From Anaerolineae bacterium (GTDB lineage Bacteria > Chloroflexota > Anaerolineae > Promineifilales > Promineifilaceae): DNA of 64,000 nt. Positions 7,687-15,690 of this stretch are shown in pieces. Where the stretch lies: contig JAHDWL010000016.1 of assembly GCA_023384355.1 (NCBI GenBank), forward strand, positions 1 through 64,000. Reading direction: 5' to 3'. The notes beneath the pieces were generated by a model, which was not told the DNA's origin, ran no database searches, and saw only the letters and a list, made by a program, of their open reading frames with translations. The position numbers and the translations under genes are program-made. Each line of letters starts with the position of its first letter. Position 1 is the first letter of the stretch.

Positions 7687-10290
7687 CTAAGCGGCCGCGA
7701 CCAGTTCGGCCACGGGTCGCCGGGTCACAGTTGCCGGCTCGAAGCCCGCCAACCGCGCGCCAGGGACGCCGCGGAGCAATCCCAGGCCGGCCGGGACCGA
7801 ATCGCTGACGGCCGCCTCGACGTCAAACGTCTCGTCGCCCACGGTCACCGCCAGCGGCTCGCCGTCGGCAAAGTTGACGGCGTCGGTCGGATTCAGATAA
7901 AGCGTCGGCCGGGCCACTCGCTGGGCCAGCAGTTCCGTATGGTTGATGAGCGTCCCCGGCATGTAGAGCGCGGGAATACGCACGATGCGGAAGCCGTCGA
8001 CGCTTGTCGGTTTCGGTTCGGCCGGAAGATCGTAGGGCGCGGGCACGCCGGATTCAGCACCTGCGGCCCATTGCTGCCCCAGCCCTTGAGAGTTGATGTG
8101 GGCCGTGCCGCCATAATAGAATTCGGTGCTGCTGATAATGGGCCATTGCTGTTCGACGCGGGACAGGGTCTGATAGGTCATGTCCTTGTAGAGAGCCACG
8201 GCTTTGGCCAGTTCCTTGAAGGCCAGCGAAGCGGCAATCAGAGGTTTGCCCAACCCGGCGCGCTCGCCAATCTGGGCCAGGATTTGCCAGTCAGGACGCG
8301 CCTCGCCCATGGGCGGGATGGCGGGATAGTAGCGCTGCACGCGCCGCTCGCCGCTGGTGAAGGTGCCCTCGCGCTCGGCCCAACTTTGGGCGGGCAGGAC
8401 AACATCGGCCAGCGCGGCCGTTTCGCTCATAAACAGTTCCTGCACGACCAGGAAGGATAACTTGCCGCGGCCGTTCATCAGCCCGTCGCCTACAGGGTCC
8501 GCGCCCATCACGAAAAGCGCCTTCAGGCTGCCGTCGTCGACACCGGCGTAGATATCGGCGGCAGACAGGCCCGGTTCGGCCAGAGCTTTGTAAGCGGGAC
8601 CGTAGGCCGGATGGATGCCCAGGTCCCACGCGCCTTGCTCGTTGGCGTATGACCACACGGGGATCAAGCCGTTATTGACGCGTCCGGCGTGGGCCTTGGC
8701 GTCGTCGCCTTCGCCCTGCTTCAGTAACAACAGATTAGCCAGCATCCGGGCCAGCGTGTCAGTCTCCGGATAGGTCAAGCCTTCGGCCCCATAGAAGACC
8801 ACCAGGTTTTGGGCCTCCATGAGCGCGGTCGCCGCGGCTGCGAGATCGCCCTCGCCTGTCGTGCCCGTGTCGACCCGCGCCAGCGCCAGCAGGTCGCTCA
8901 CAGTCTTCAACCCCTGGCCCGGCGCGTAGCGGATGACGTGCGTGGCATGCTTGTCGAGGCGGGTTTCGCAGACATTGATCACCACCACGTTCGCGCCCCG
9001 GTCGGCGGCCTGTTTCACGCGCAACCACCAGACCGGCGATTCCTCGTGCAAATTGGCAGTCACCACCAGAACGGCGTCGCCCTTCTTCAAATCGAGGAGA
9101 TTGCTGCCGCTCGCGATGCCCACCTGGGCCACCACGTCGCCGCCGGCCAGACGCCGCTCCGCCAGATCGATGTTCCCGCTGCCAAGGCCCTCGCGGAACA
9201 GGCGCTGGAACTCGAAGTAATCCTCGTTGCTCAGGCGGCCGCCGGCGATGCCCGCCACTGCCGCCTTGTGCTGTTGCAATTTCCCGGCCACGAAATCGAG
9301 CGCTTCATCCCATGAGACAGGCTCCAGCCGGCCGTCGCGACGCACCAGCGGGTGTGTCAGCCGGTCAGGCGCGTCGGCGAAGTGATGGACGAAACGCCCC
9401 TTGTCGCAGATCCATATCTCATTGACGGCTTCGTTCTGCCGCGGCGAAATGCGTTTGATGACGCGCCGGCCGCCGGAAGCGGCCTCGCGGCGGGTATCCA
9501 TGGTGATGTTGCAGCCCACCGGGCAATGGGAGCAGATACTGGCCACCGGGTTCAGTTCCCATGGTCGCGCCCCAAAGCGGAAGTCGGATGTGGTCAGCGC
9601 TCCGACCGGACAAATATCGGTCGTGTTGCCGCCCCAGATGCTGTCAAAACCGGGATCAGAGAACGTAACGATCTCCAGGCGTCGGCCGCGCATGTGAAAC
9701 TCAATGACCGGATCATCGGCGACCTCATCCTGGAAGCGGATGCAGCGTGCGCACTGGATGCAGCGCTCCTTGTCGAGGACGATCAGCTCGCCCAGGGGAA
9801 CGCGCTTGTCCAGCCGGATCTTGTCCTGGAAGTCCATGCGGCTCGTGTCGTGGCCGTAAGTCATCGTGAGGTCCTGCAACGGGCATTCACCACCCTTGTC
9901 ACAGACAGGGCAGTCAAGCGGGTGGCTCGTCAGCAGGAATTCCAGCATGTCGGCGCGAGTCTTCTTCACGCCGTCTGTCTGGGTACGCACGACCATGCCC
10001 TCGCTGACGACGGTCGTGCAGCTGGTCACCTGACCTTTGCCGAAGTTCAGTTTGACGGATCCGTCGGCTTCCAGCACTTTTTCGCCGGTGGCGCGATCGA
10101 TGACCGGCAGGCCGATTTCGACCATGCACAGGCGGCACGCGCCAATAGACTCAAGCTTGGGATGGTAGCAGAACACCGGAATCTCGGTGTCGAGCAGCTT
10201 GGCGGCCTCAACAACCAGCGTGCCCTTGGGCACGGATATATCCTTGTCGTCGATGGTCAGGGACACCATAACGCTATTTTGGTCACTCAT
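7687..10290 (-). CDS. nuoG: NADH-quinone oxidoreductase subunit G
   Basis: An 867-residue subunit of the NADH-oxidising arm. Iron-sulfur ligands seen: 2Fe-2S (N1b) Cys41, 52, 55, 91; N5 His123 with Cys127, 130, 136; N4 Cys177, 180, 183, 227. A fourth set, Cys253, 256, 260 and Cys295 (SICSHCPVGC ... WICDKGRF), matches the off-pathway N7 cluster present only in some bacterial NuoG. The C-terminal 550 residues form the molybdopterin-oxidoreductase-like domain, which binds no cofactor in complex I. GAGG Shine-Dalgarno 7 nt before ATG. It starts 12 bp after nuoF. Confidence 0.97.
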   Translation of the reverse strand: MSDQNSVMVSLTIDDKDISVPKGTLVVEAAKLLDTEIPVFCYHPKLESIGACRLCMVEIGLPVIDRATGEKVLEADGSVKLNFGKGQVTSCTTVVSEGMVVRTQTDGVKKTRADMLEFLLTSHPLDCPVCDKGGECPLQDLTMTYGHDTSRMDFQDKIRLDKRVPLGELIVLDKERCIQCARCIRFQDEVADDPVIEFHMRGRRLEIVTFSDPGFDSIWGGNTTDICPVGALTTSDFRFGARPWELNPVASICSHCPVGCNITMDTRREAASGGRRVIKRISPRQNEAVNEIWICDKGRFVHHFADAPDRLTHPLVRRDGRLEPVSWDEALDFVAGKLQQHKAAVAGIAGGRLSNEDYFEFQRLFREGLGSGNIDLAERRLAGGDVVAQVGIASGSNLLDLKKGDAVLVVTANLHEESPVWWLRVKQAADRGANVVVINVCETRLDKHATHVIRYAPGQGLKTVSDLLALARVDTGTTGEGDLAAAATALMEAQNLVVFYGAEGLTYPETDTLARMLANLLLLKQGEGDDAKAHAGRVNNGLIPVWSYANEQGAWDLGIHPAYGPAYKALAEPGLSAADIYAGVDDGSLKALFVMGADPVGDGLMNGRGKLSFLVVQELFMSETAALADVVLPAQSWAEREGTFTSGERRVQRYYPAIPPMGEARPDWQILAQIGERAGLGKPLIAASLAFKELAKAVALYKDMTYQTLSRVEQQWPIISSTEFYYGGTAHINSQGLGQQWAAGAESGVPAPYDLPAEPKPTSVDGFRIVRIPALYMPGTLINHTELLAQRVARPTLYLNPTDAVNFADGEPLAVTVGDETFDVEAAVSDSVPAGLGLLRGVPGARLAGFEPATVTRRPVAELVAAA

Positions 10291-10302
10291 GTGATTCCTC
10301 TA

Positions 10303-11583
10303 TCACCTCACGGCCGCGGCCGCGGCTCGCGTCACCTTGCCGTTCATTCCCGCGGCCACCTTGGCCTTGTATTCGGGCAGGAAATGCTTGATGGACGACA
10401 CGATGGGACTGGTTGCAAATTCACCCAGGGCACAGAGGCATTTGCCTTTCATGCCGCTGGTGATGCTCTCCAGCAGTTTAATGTCAGCCTCGGTGCCGCG
10501 GCCGTAGTAAACGCGCTCCACTACCCGCTCCAGCCAGAACGTGCCCTCGCGGCAGGGTGTGCATTTGCCACAAGATTCGTGGCGAAAGAAGTGGATTACC
10601 TTCAGGGTGGCCCAGACCATATCGGTGTCCTCATCCATAAAGATAAGCGAGGCCGAACCCATCACCGAGTCGAAGGGGGTCAGGCCTTCATAGGTAAGGG
10701 GCGCATCAAGAGCGTCCTCAACCACGATGGGGCCGGAACCGCCGCTGGGCAACAGGGCCTTGAACTTCTTGCCGCCTCGCATGCCGCCGGCCATTGCAAG
10801 CAGCTCGCGATAGGTCATGCCCATGGTCACTTCATAGTTGCCGGGTTTCTCGACATGGCCGCTGATGCATACGATTTTGGGGCCGGGGCTTTGGGGTGTG
10901 CCCATTGCCTTAAACCAGTCCGGGCCGTTGACCATGATCATCGGCACGTTGGCCAGCGTCTCGGTGTTGTTGACGACTGTCGGCTTGCTGTAGAGGCCTT
11001 CGATGGCCGGGAAGGGCGGCTTCGACCACGGCTGGCCGAGGTTGCCGGCCAGCGACTCGATCAACGCCGTTTCCTCGCCGCAGATATAGGCTCCCGCGCC
11101 GTAGTGGGTGTAGAAATCTACCGAGTAGTCACTGCCGAGGATGTTTTGGCCGATGATGCCCGCCGCGCGACATTCCTGGAGCGCCTCTTCAAACGCATAA
11201 GCCGCGTCCATGAATTCGCCGCGCATATAGTTAAAGACCAGCCGGGAGCCGATGGCGTAGGCGGCGATGAGCGCGCCTTCGATGACCTGATGCGGGTTAT
11301 TCTCAATCAGCTCGCGGTCCTTGAAAGTGCCGGTCTCCGATTCGTCAGTGTTGATGAGGACGTAGGTATCGGGCGCGTTTTTGGGGATGAAGCTCCATTT
11401 GATGCCGGTGCCGAAACCGGCCCCACCGCGGCCGCGCAGATTCGAGGCCTTGATCAGGTCAATGACCTCGGCCTGGGTCATCGAAAGCGCCTTTTTCAGC
11501 CCCTCGTAACCGCCATGCTCACGATAGACATCGAGCTTTTTCAAGTTCGGTATCTCGCGATGTCGCAGTAATACGTATTCCAT
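10303..11583 (-). CDS. nuoF: NADH-quinone oxidoreductase subunit F
   Basis: A 426-residue NADH- and FMN-binding subunit. FMN/NADH motifs include SNLRGRGGAGFGTGIKW near residue 48 and YICGEETALIESL near 160. The N3 4Fe-4S ligands are in ESCGKCTPCREGT near 335 plus the later Cys in CLCALGEFA. I chose the ATG giving MEYVLLRHRE; two further in-frame starts (up to GTG at 11637) add residues not conserved in the family. No strong Shine-Dalgarno; coupling to nuoE, which ends about 58 bp upstream, is likely. Confidence 0.95.
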   Translation of the reverse strand: MEYVLLRHREIPNLKKLDVYREHGGYEGLKKALSMTQAEVIDLIKASNLRGRGGAGFGTGIKWSFIPKNAPDTYVLINTDESETGTFKDRELIENNPHQVIEGALIAAYAIGSRLVFNYMRGEFMDAAYAFEEALQECRAAGIIGQNILGSDYSVDFYTHYGAGAYICGEETALIESLAGNLGQPWSKPPFPAIEGLYSKPTVVNNTETLANVPMIMVNGPDWFKAMGTPQSPGPKIVCISGHVEKPGNYEVTMGMTYRELLAMAGGMRGGKKFKALLPSGGSGPIVVEDALDAPLTYEGLTPFDSVMGSASLIFMDEDTDMVWATLKVIHFFRHESCGKCTPCREGTFWLERVVERVYYGRGTEADIKLLESITSGMKGKCLCALGEFATSPIVSSIKHFLPEYKAKVAAGMNGKVTRAAAAAVR

Positions 11584-11641
11584 ATCTCTAACCCCGGAAC
11601 CACTCATTCGGCGACGCGCCGGACGCGCGGCATCCACTCAA

Positions 11642-12169
11642 CTACTTGATATAACTGAAAATACGCTCGACAACGGACGGATCGGCATCGCCCTCGGCTG
11701 CTCTGGCCCGCAGGTCGGCGATCATGTTATCGAACTTGGTCTCGTCCAGATTCTCATAGAACTTCAGGTTACATTGCAGCATCGGCGCGCGGTCGCAAGC
11801 GCCGAGGCACATGACCGTCTTCAGCGTGAACAGGCCGTCGTTGGTTGTGCCGTCCACGGGGATGTCCAGCTTGCGTGAGGCCATCTCGACAAATTTGTCC
11901 GCGCCGCGCAGGGCGCAAGCCAGGTCGTTGCAAACCTCAAGCACATACTTGCCGACGGGTTCCTCATAATAGAGCGAGTAGAAGCCGGCCAGCGACATGA
12001 CGTGGGTCGGGTCCAGATCAAGGATTTCGGCCACTTCCTTCATGGCCTCGTCGCTCATGTAGCCGTACTCGTTCTGGGCCAGGTGCATCAAATGCAGGAC
12101 GGCCGATTTCTTTTGGGGAAACCGGGCCAATAAGGCGTCAATCTCGTCAGCGTATTTTTCCCTTAACAC
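11642..12169 (-). CDS. nuoE: NADH-quinone oxidoreductase subunit E (2Fe-2S thioredoxin-like)
   Basis: A 175-residue protein with cluster N1a ligands CNDLAC near residue 94 and CLGAC near 135, in the usual C-x4-C plus C-x3-C arrangement. The N-terminal helical bundle (LHLMHLAQNEYGYMSDEAM) precedes the thioredoxin-like fold. Starts at GTG with GGAG 7 nt upstream. The 68 bp between nuoD and nuoE hold nothing recognisable. Confidence 0.96.
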   Translation of the reverse strand: MLREKYADEIDALLARFPQKKSAVLHLMHLAQNEYGYMSDEAMKEVAEILDLDPTHVMSLAGFYSLYYEEPVGKYVLEVCNDLACALRGADKFVEMASRKLDIPVDGTTNDGLFTLKTVMCLGACDRAPMLQCNLKFYENLDETKFDNMIADLRARAAEGDADPSVVERIFSYIK

Positions 12170-12237
12170 AATTCACTCCAGAACTTGTCGCGTTGACGTC
12201 AGTTCGCGAAGACGTAATAGCGTGCGCCGGCGCGTCA

Positions 12238-13500
12238 TCAGCGATCGATCTCGCCCAGTACGATGTCGATGGAGCCGATGATCGCCACGACGTCGGCGAT
12301 GAACCGGTTTTTCGACATCAACGGCAGCGAGGCCAGGTTGACAAAAGACGGCCCGCGAAAATGGACGCGCGCCGGCTTGTTGGTGCCGTTGCCGCGCAAA
12401 TAGCAACCGATCTCGCCTCGCGGCGACTCGATGGCCTGGTAGACAAACCCTTCGGGCGCGCTGAAGCCTTCCGTCCACAGCTTGAAGTGGTGGATGACAG
12501 CTTCCATGCTCTGGCCCAGTTCGGCTCGCGGCGGGGGCACGATCTTGTGGTCATCGATGTTTACCGGTCCGGGTTTCAGTCGATCAAGGCCTTGCCGGAT
12601 GAGGCGCAGGCATTCGCGCATCTCCTGAATGCGAACGAGGTAGCGGGCGTAGACGTCGCCGGCTGTCTCGACGGGGACCTTGAAATCGTAGCTCGCATAG
12701 TCGAGGTAGGGCTGGTCGCGCCGCAGGTCCCAATCGACGCCGGAAGCGCGCAAGCTGGGACCGGTGAGGCCCCAGGCGATGGCGTCTTCGCTGGAGATGG
12801 TGCCGACGCCCTGGGTGCGCATTTCGAAGATCGGGTTGTGCGTCAATAAGGCCTCATAATCGGCGATCTTGGCCGGCATGAAGTCCAGCAACTTGCGCAC
12901 AGCCGGCACGAACTCCTCGGGCACATCGCGCCAGAGGCCGCCCGGCCGGATGTAGCTGACCATCATGCGCTGCCCGGACACCATCTCGAAGATGTCGAGG
13001 ATGTATTCGCGCTCGCGGAAGCAGTAGAGGAAGACCGACATGGCCGCCAGGTCCAGCGCCGAGGTGCCCAGCCAGACAAGGTGGCTGGCCAGCCGGGATA
13101 ACTCGGCCAGGATCAGCCGCAGGGTTTTGGCGCGGGGGGTGACCTCGACGCCGAGCAACTTTTCCACGGCCATGGTGTAGACCAGGTTGTTCGACATCGG
13201 CGTCAGGTAGTCCATCCGGTCCGTCGCGACCAGCGCTTTCACGTAGCGCTTGTTCTCCATCGTCTTCTCGATGCCGGTGTGGAGAAAGCCTATGTCGGGG
13301 GCCAGGTTCACGACGGTCTCGCCGTCCAGTTCAACCAGCAGGCGCAGCACGCCGTGGGTGCTGGGATGTTGCGGCCCCATACTGAGCAACATATGTTCTT
13401 CAGCGTCTACGATTTCCATCCCCGTGCCGACTTTGGCGCGAAGCTCCTCGACGCTAAGTTCCTGTATCGTATCGCTTGCTTGTGGTATCAGCAGACCCAT
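12238..13500 (-). CDS. nuoD: NADH-quinone oxidoreductase subunit D
   Basis: A 420-residue 49-kDa-type subunit lining the quinone cavity. Typical motifs: MGPQHPSTHGVLRL near residue 42 (the HxxxH quinone headgroup loop), ETVVNLAPDIGFLHTGIEK near 65, and RGEIGCYLRGNG near the end. NuoC and NuoD are separate genes, not the fused NuoCD of enterobacteria. The first 35 residues (SDTIQELSVEELRAKVGTG) are an extra N-terminal extension. CGGAG Shine-Dalgarno 7 nt before ATG. Confidence 0.97.
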   Translation of the reverse strand: MGLLIPQASDTIQELSVEELRAKVGTGMEIVDAEEHMLLSMGPQHPSTHGVLRLLVELDGETVVNLAPDIGFLHTGIEKTMENKRYVKALVATDRMDYLTPMSNNLVYTMAVEKLLGVEVTPRAKTLRLILAELSRLASHLVWLGTSALDLAAMSVFLYCFREREYILDIFEMVSGQRMMVSYIRPGGLWRDVPEEFVPAVRKLLDFMPAKIADYEALLTHNPIFEMRTQGVGTISSEDAIAWGLTGPSLRASGVDWDLRRDQPYLDYASYDFKVPVETAGDVYARYLVRIQEMRECLRLIRQGLDRLKPGPVNIDDHKIVPPPRAELGQSMEAVIHHFKLWTEGFSAPEGFVYQAIESPRGEIGCYLRGNGTNKPARVHFRGPSFVNLASLPLMSKNRFIADVVAIIGSIDIVLGEIDR

Positions 13501-13550
13501 ATCAAACTCCGAACGAAAGTGGTCAAAGACCGGCGGTCAGCGACGCCCGG

Positions 13551-14072
13551 TCACTGTTTGGCATAAGGTTTTTTGGCGTCGATTTCCTGCCAGTTAAACG
13601 AGAATTGCACTTCCTCGTAGCCCAGCGGGTAATCCTTCCGCAGCGGGTGACCCTGCCAATCTTCGGGCAGAAAGAGGCGGCGCAGGCTGCCGTTGCCGGC
13701 AAAACGCACGCCCATCAGGTCCCACACTTCCATCTCCAGCCAGGTGGCGATGACCCAAATGTCGGCCGCGGTGGGCGGGCCGTCATCGGGGTCCTCTACC
13801 CATACCCGCAACCGCAAGCGGTGCTTGTTGGGCATGGACATCAGATGGTAATTTACGGCGAATCGCGGGTAGTCGGGCAGGTGGTCGTCGGCCACGATGT
13901 CGGCCAGGAAGTTGTAGCGCAGGTCGGGGTCGTCGCGCAGCAGGCGGCAGGCGTCGATGAGCCTGTCCTTGCGGATGTAGACAGTGCGCTCGCCGCGGAA
14001 ATCGCTCACTTCCTCGACGGCATCGCCCAAAGCCGCCCGCAATTTCTCCACTACCATGTCATCACGTTTCAT
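13551..14072 (-). CDS. nuoC: NADH-quinone oxidoreductase subunit C
   Basis: A 173-residue 30-kDa-type subunit. The signature ERREVWDLMGVxFxGHPxLRRxLLPEDWxGHPLRKDYP is represented by EMEVWDLMGVRFAGNGSLRR and LPEDWQGHPLRKDYPLGYEE near residues 113-155. It lies between nuoB and nuoD in canonical order. A repeat-rich gap of about 64 bp separates it from nuoB. Confidence 0.96.
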   Translation of the reverse strand: MKRDDMVVEKLRAALGDAVEEVSDFRGERTVYIRKDRLIDACRLLRDDPDLRYNFLADIVADDHLPDYPRFAVNYHLMSMPNKHRLRLRVWVEDPDDGPPTAADIWVIATWLEMEVWDLMGVRFAGNGSLRRLFLPEDWQGHPLRKDYPLGYEEVQFSFNWQEIDAKKPYAKQ

Positions 14073-14084
14073 GTGATCCTCAGT

Positions 14085-14135
14085 CAGGAAATACGAATCA
14101 GGGATTGCGCGTTCCTGGTCTTAATTCGTAATTAG
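14085..14135. repeat. Short repeats between nuoB and nuoC (ATTCGTAATT type)
   Basis: Contains GAATCAGGGATT and TTAATTCGTAATT elements, the same family as at 4880-4956 and 5806-5897. It occupies nearly the whole gap between two genes of one operon. Confidence 0.55.
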
Positions 14136-14136
14136 G

Positions 14137-14619
14137 TCAGGCCCAGTCTGTCAATTTGTCGTTGCGAATTTTCTCGTGCAGCGTCATGATGCCGTCAATG
14201 AGGGCTTCGGGGCGGGGCGGGCAGCCGGAGACGTAGACGTCCACGGGGATGATCTCGTCCACCCCCTGAACGATGGCGTAATTATTGAAGACGCCACCGC
14301 ACGAGGCGCAGTCGCCCATGGCGATGACCCACTTGGGGTAGGGCATCTGGTCGTAGAGGCGACGGATGACGGGGGCCATCTTGCGCGAGACGCGCCCGGC
14401 CACGATCATCAGGTCAGATTGGCGGGGCGACGGCCGGTTAAGTTCCATGCCGAAGCGCGAGAGATCGTAGTTGGCCGCCTGGGTCGACATCATCTCGATG
14501 GCGCAGCAGGCCAGGCCAAACAGAATCGGCCACATCGCGTTGGTGCGGCCCCAGTTCACGACATCTTCCAGACGATAGGTGACGACGCCGAGATTGCCGA
14601 GCTTTTGTTCTACTCCCAT
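14137..14619 (-). CDS. nuoB: NADH-quinone oxidoreductase subunit B
   Basis: A 160-residue PSST-type subunit carrying cluster N2, the direct electron donor to quinone. Ligands: the tandem Cys38-Cys39 (LACCAIEMM), Cys104 (GDCASCGG) and Cys133 (VSGCPPRPE). The start is the ATG giving MGVEQKL, with GGAG 7 nt upstream; the longer reading frame of 197 residues runs back into nuoA in a non-conserved, His-rich stretch. The start overlaps the nuoA stop by 10 nt. Confidence 0.96.
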   Translation of the reverse strand: MGVEQKLGNLGVVTYRLEDVVNWGRTNAMWPILFGLACCAIEMMSTQAANYDLSRFGMELNRPSPRQSDLMIVAGRVSRKMAPVIRRLYDQMPYPKWVIAMGDCASCGGVFNNYAIVQGVDEIIPVDVYVSGCPPRPEALIDGIMTLHEKIRNDKLTDWA

Positions 14620-14975
14620 TCCAACACTCCTTTTTTCCAGACCCACAGGTCGCCGATGATGAACATGGTCATGAAGATGAACATGGCCGCCAACCCGAAG
14701 TAGCCGAGATTGCGGAAGGTGACCGCCCACGGCACGAGCAGGATGATGTCAACATCGAAGAGGATAAACAACACGGCTACGCGGTAGAACTTCACCGGCA
14801 GGCGGCGTTGCGCCTCGCCGATGGCCGTCATGCCTGACTCATAGGGAGCCAACGCGCGGTTGCCCATCCGCTTCGGTCCCAGGCTCAGGGACAGGATCGG
14901 CAACAGCAAGGCAAAGAAGACGGCAACGCCGAATAGGACGGCGATAGGGAGATAGTCGATAAGCGTTTGATCCAT
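14610..14975 (-). CDS. nuoA: NADH-quinone oxidoreductase subunit A
   Basis: A 121-residue membrane subunit with three TM helices; first gene of the operon. The conserved loop between TM1 and TM2 reads [16 protein letters not shown] (family YECG; here the Cys is Ser), followed by [19 protein letters not shown]. No strong Shine-Dalgarno. The leader upstream to about 15115 contains two direct repeats of ATCTTGCC(A/G)GGT, a hairpin and a palindrome (separate entries). Confidence 0.95.
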   Translation of the reverse strand: MDQTLIDYLPIAVLFGVAVFFALLLPILSLSLGPKRMGNRALAPYESGMTAIGEAQRRLPVKFYRVAVLFILFDVDIILLVPWAVTFRNLGYFGLAAMFIFMTMFIIGDLWVWKKGVLEWE

Positions 14976-15072
14976 AATCGCGCTCTGTTGATCCGGTTAA
15001 GATGACGGTACTCGTCGGGAAACCTGGCAAGATGATAATCTCACCCGGCAAGATGCGCCAATAAATACAACA

Positions 15073-15098
15073 CATGGGAGAAACCGCTTTCTCCCATG
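15073..15098. promoter_or_regulatory. Perfect 11-bp hairpin in the nuo leader
   Basis: CATGGGAGAAA (15073-15083), 4-nt loop, TTTCTCCCATG (15088-15098). It lies about 100 bp upstream of nuoA and next to the palindrome at 15100-15115. There is no T-tract on the nuo side, so a protein-binding site or leader RNA structure is more likely than a terminator. Confidence 0.6.
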
Positions 15099-15099
15099 A

Positions 15100-15115
15100 T
15101 GTGAATTCTATCACA
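15100..15115. promoter_or_regulatory. CRP/FNR-family-like palindrome upstream of the nuo operon
   Basis: TGTGA-N6-TCACA, a perfect match to the classical Crp half-sites, 125 bp upstream of nuoA. The central six bases read TAGAAT on the minus strand, a possible -10 element, although no good -35 is seen 16-18 bp away. It suggests control by a CRP/FNR-superfamily regulator encoded elsewhere. Inference from sequence only. Confidence 0.5.
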
Positions 15116-15239
15116 AGTAATATGCAGACCAAAAAATGGGGTTTAATCGAGGTTTAAATTGGTCAGATGGTAGCGAGAAATTCGACGATCCCATCTCCTT
15201 GAATAAATTGAAGTCTGTGAGGTTTAATTGGCTTAAGGG

Positions 15240-15410
15240 GTGCAGTTGTGGCCTTTCGAGCCACTGATCACGGACAAAAATCAATTCGCTTTACCGGCCG
15301 CCATTGTCAGCGTGCTGAAGTTGGAGCCGGGAACGCGCCTGGAATTTGAAGTTGGTGATGAACGCACGCTTATCGTGCGGCCGGGGGTGAGATTTCCTGC
15401 AGGTGGTTGA
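15240..15410 (+). pseudogene. AbrB/MazE-type antitoxin, short and probably decayed
   Basis: GTG start (TTG also possible) with AAGGG just upstream, 56 codons, stop TGA 15408-15410. The product contains ITDKNQFALPAAIVSVLKLE followed by PGTRLEFEVGDERTLIVRP, the swapped-hairpin AbrB DNA-binding pattern. It lacks the C-terminal toxin-binding tail normally seen. A PIN toxin fragment follows at once, so this is the antitoxin half of a degraded VapBC-like module. Confidence 0.55.
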
Positions 15411-15443
15411 ATACTACAAGCTTCTATTCACCGTTCTCCCCCT

Positions 15444-15640
15444 GTGACTGAAGCATTTTCGGTTCAATCCGTCAAGGTGCGAAGCACAGCCGCGTCTCGT
15501 TTGCCACCCATTGATTCGCTCGTCGCCGCCACGGCCGCCGTTAACGGAGCCGTTCTCGTCCATTGCGACGAACACTTCCCGGGGATCCCTGATGATTCAT
15601 TGAAGCAGCACCTGTTGCCGAACGAAGGTCAAGGCCGCCG
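15444..15640 (+). pseudogene. C-terminal fragment of a PIN-domain toxin (VapC-like)
   Basis: Codons from 15501 read LPPIDSLVAATAAVNGAVLV then HCDEHFPGIPDDSLKQHLLP. This is the last third of a PIN nuclease: the Asp of PPIDSLVAA and the later Asp of HCDEHF correspond to the final conserved acidic positions. The N-terminal two thirds, including the first catalytic Asp, are missing between 15411 and 15495. I judge it a non-functional remnant. The rest of 15130-15690 shows only the antitoxin remnant and a terminator-like palindrome. Confidence 0.65.
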
Positions 15641-15647
15641 GCTGACA

Positions 15648-15679
15648 GAAACCGGGCTCCCCGAAAGAAACCCGGTTTC
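15648..15679. terminator. GAAACCGGG palindrome downstream of lpdA
   Basis: GAAACCGGG (15648-15656) pairs with CCCGGTTTC (15671-15679), 12 bp after the lpdA stop on the minus strand. It belongs to the GAAACCCGGTTTC family found between genes at several sites in the window. A T-run is weak, so termination is possible but not shown. Confidence 0.45.
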
Positions 15680-15690
15680 CAAATCGTCAC

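Noticed and set aside
9352-11571. 739-codon open frame on the plus strand
   Set aside because: It is antisense to nuoG and nuoF, both with clear Fe-S and flavin motifs. The frame has no recognisable domain and reflects GC-rich codon bias.
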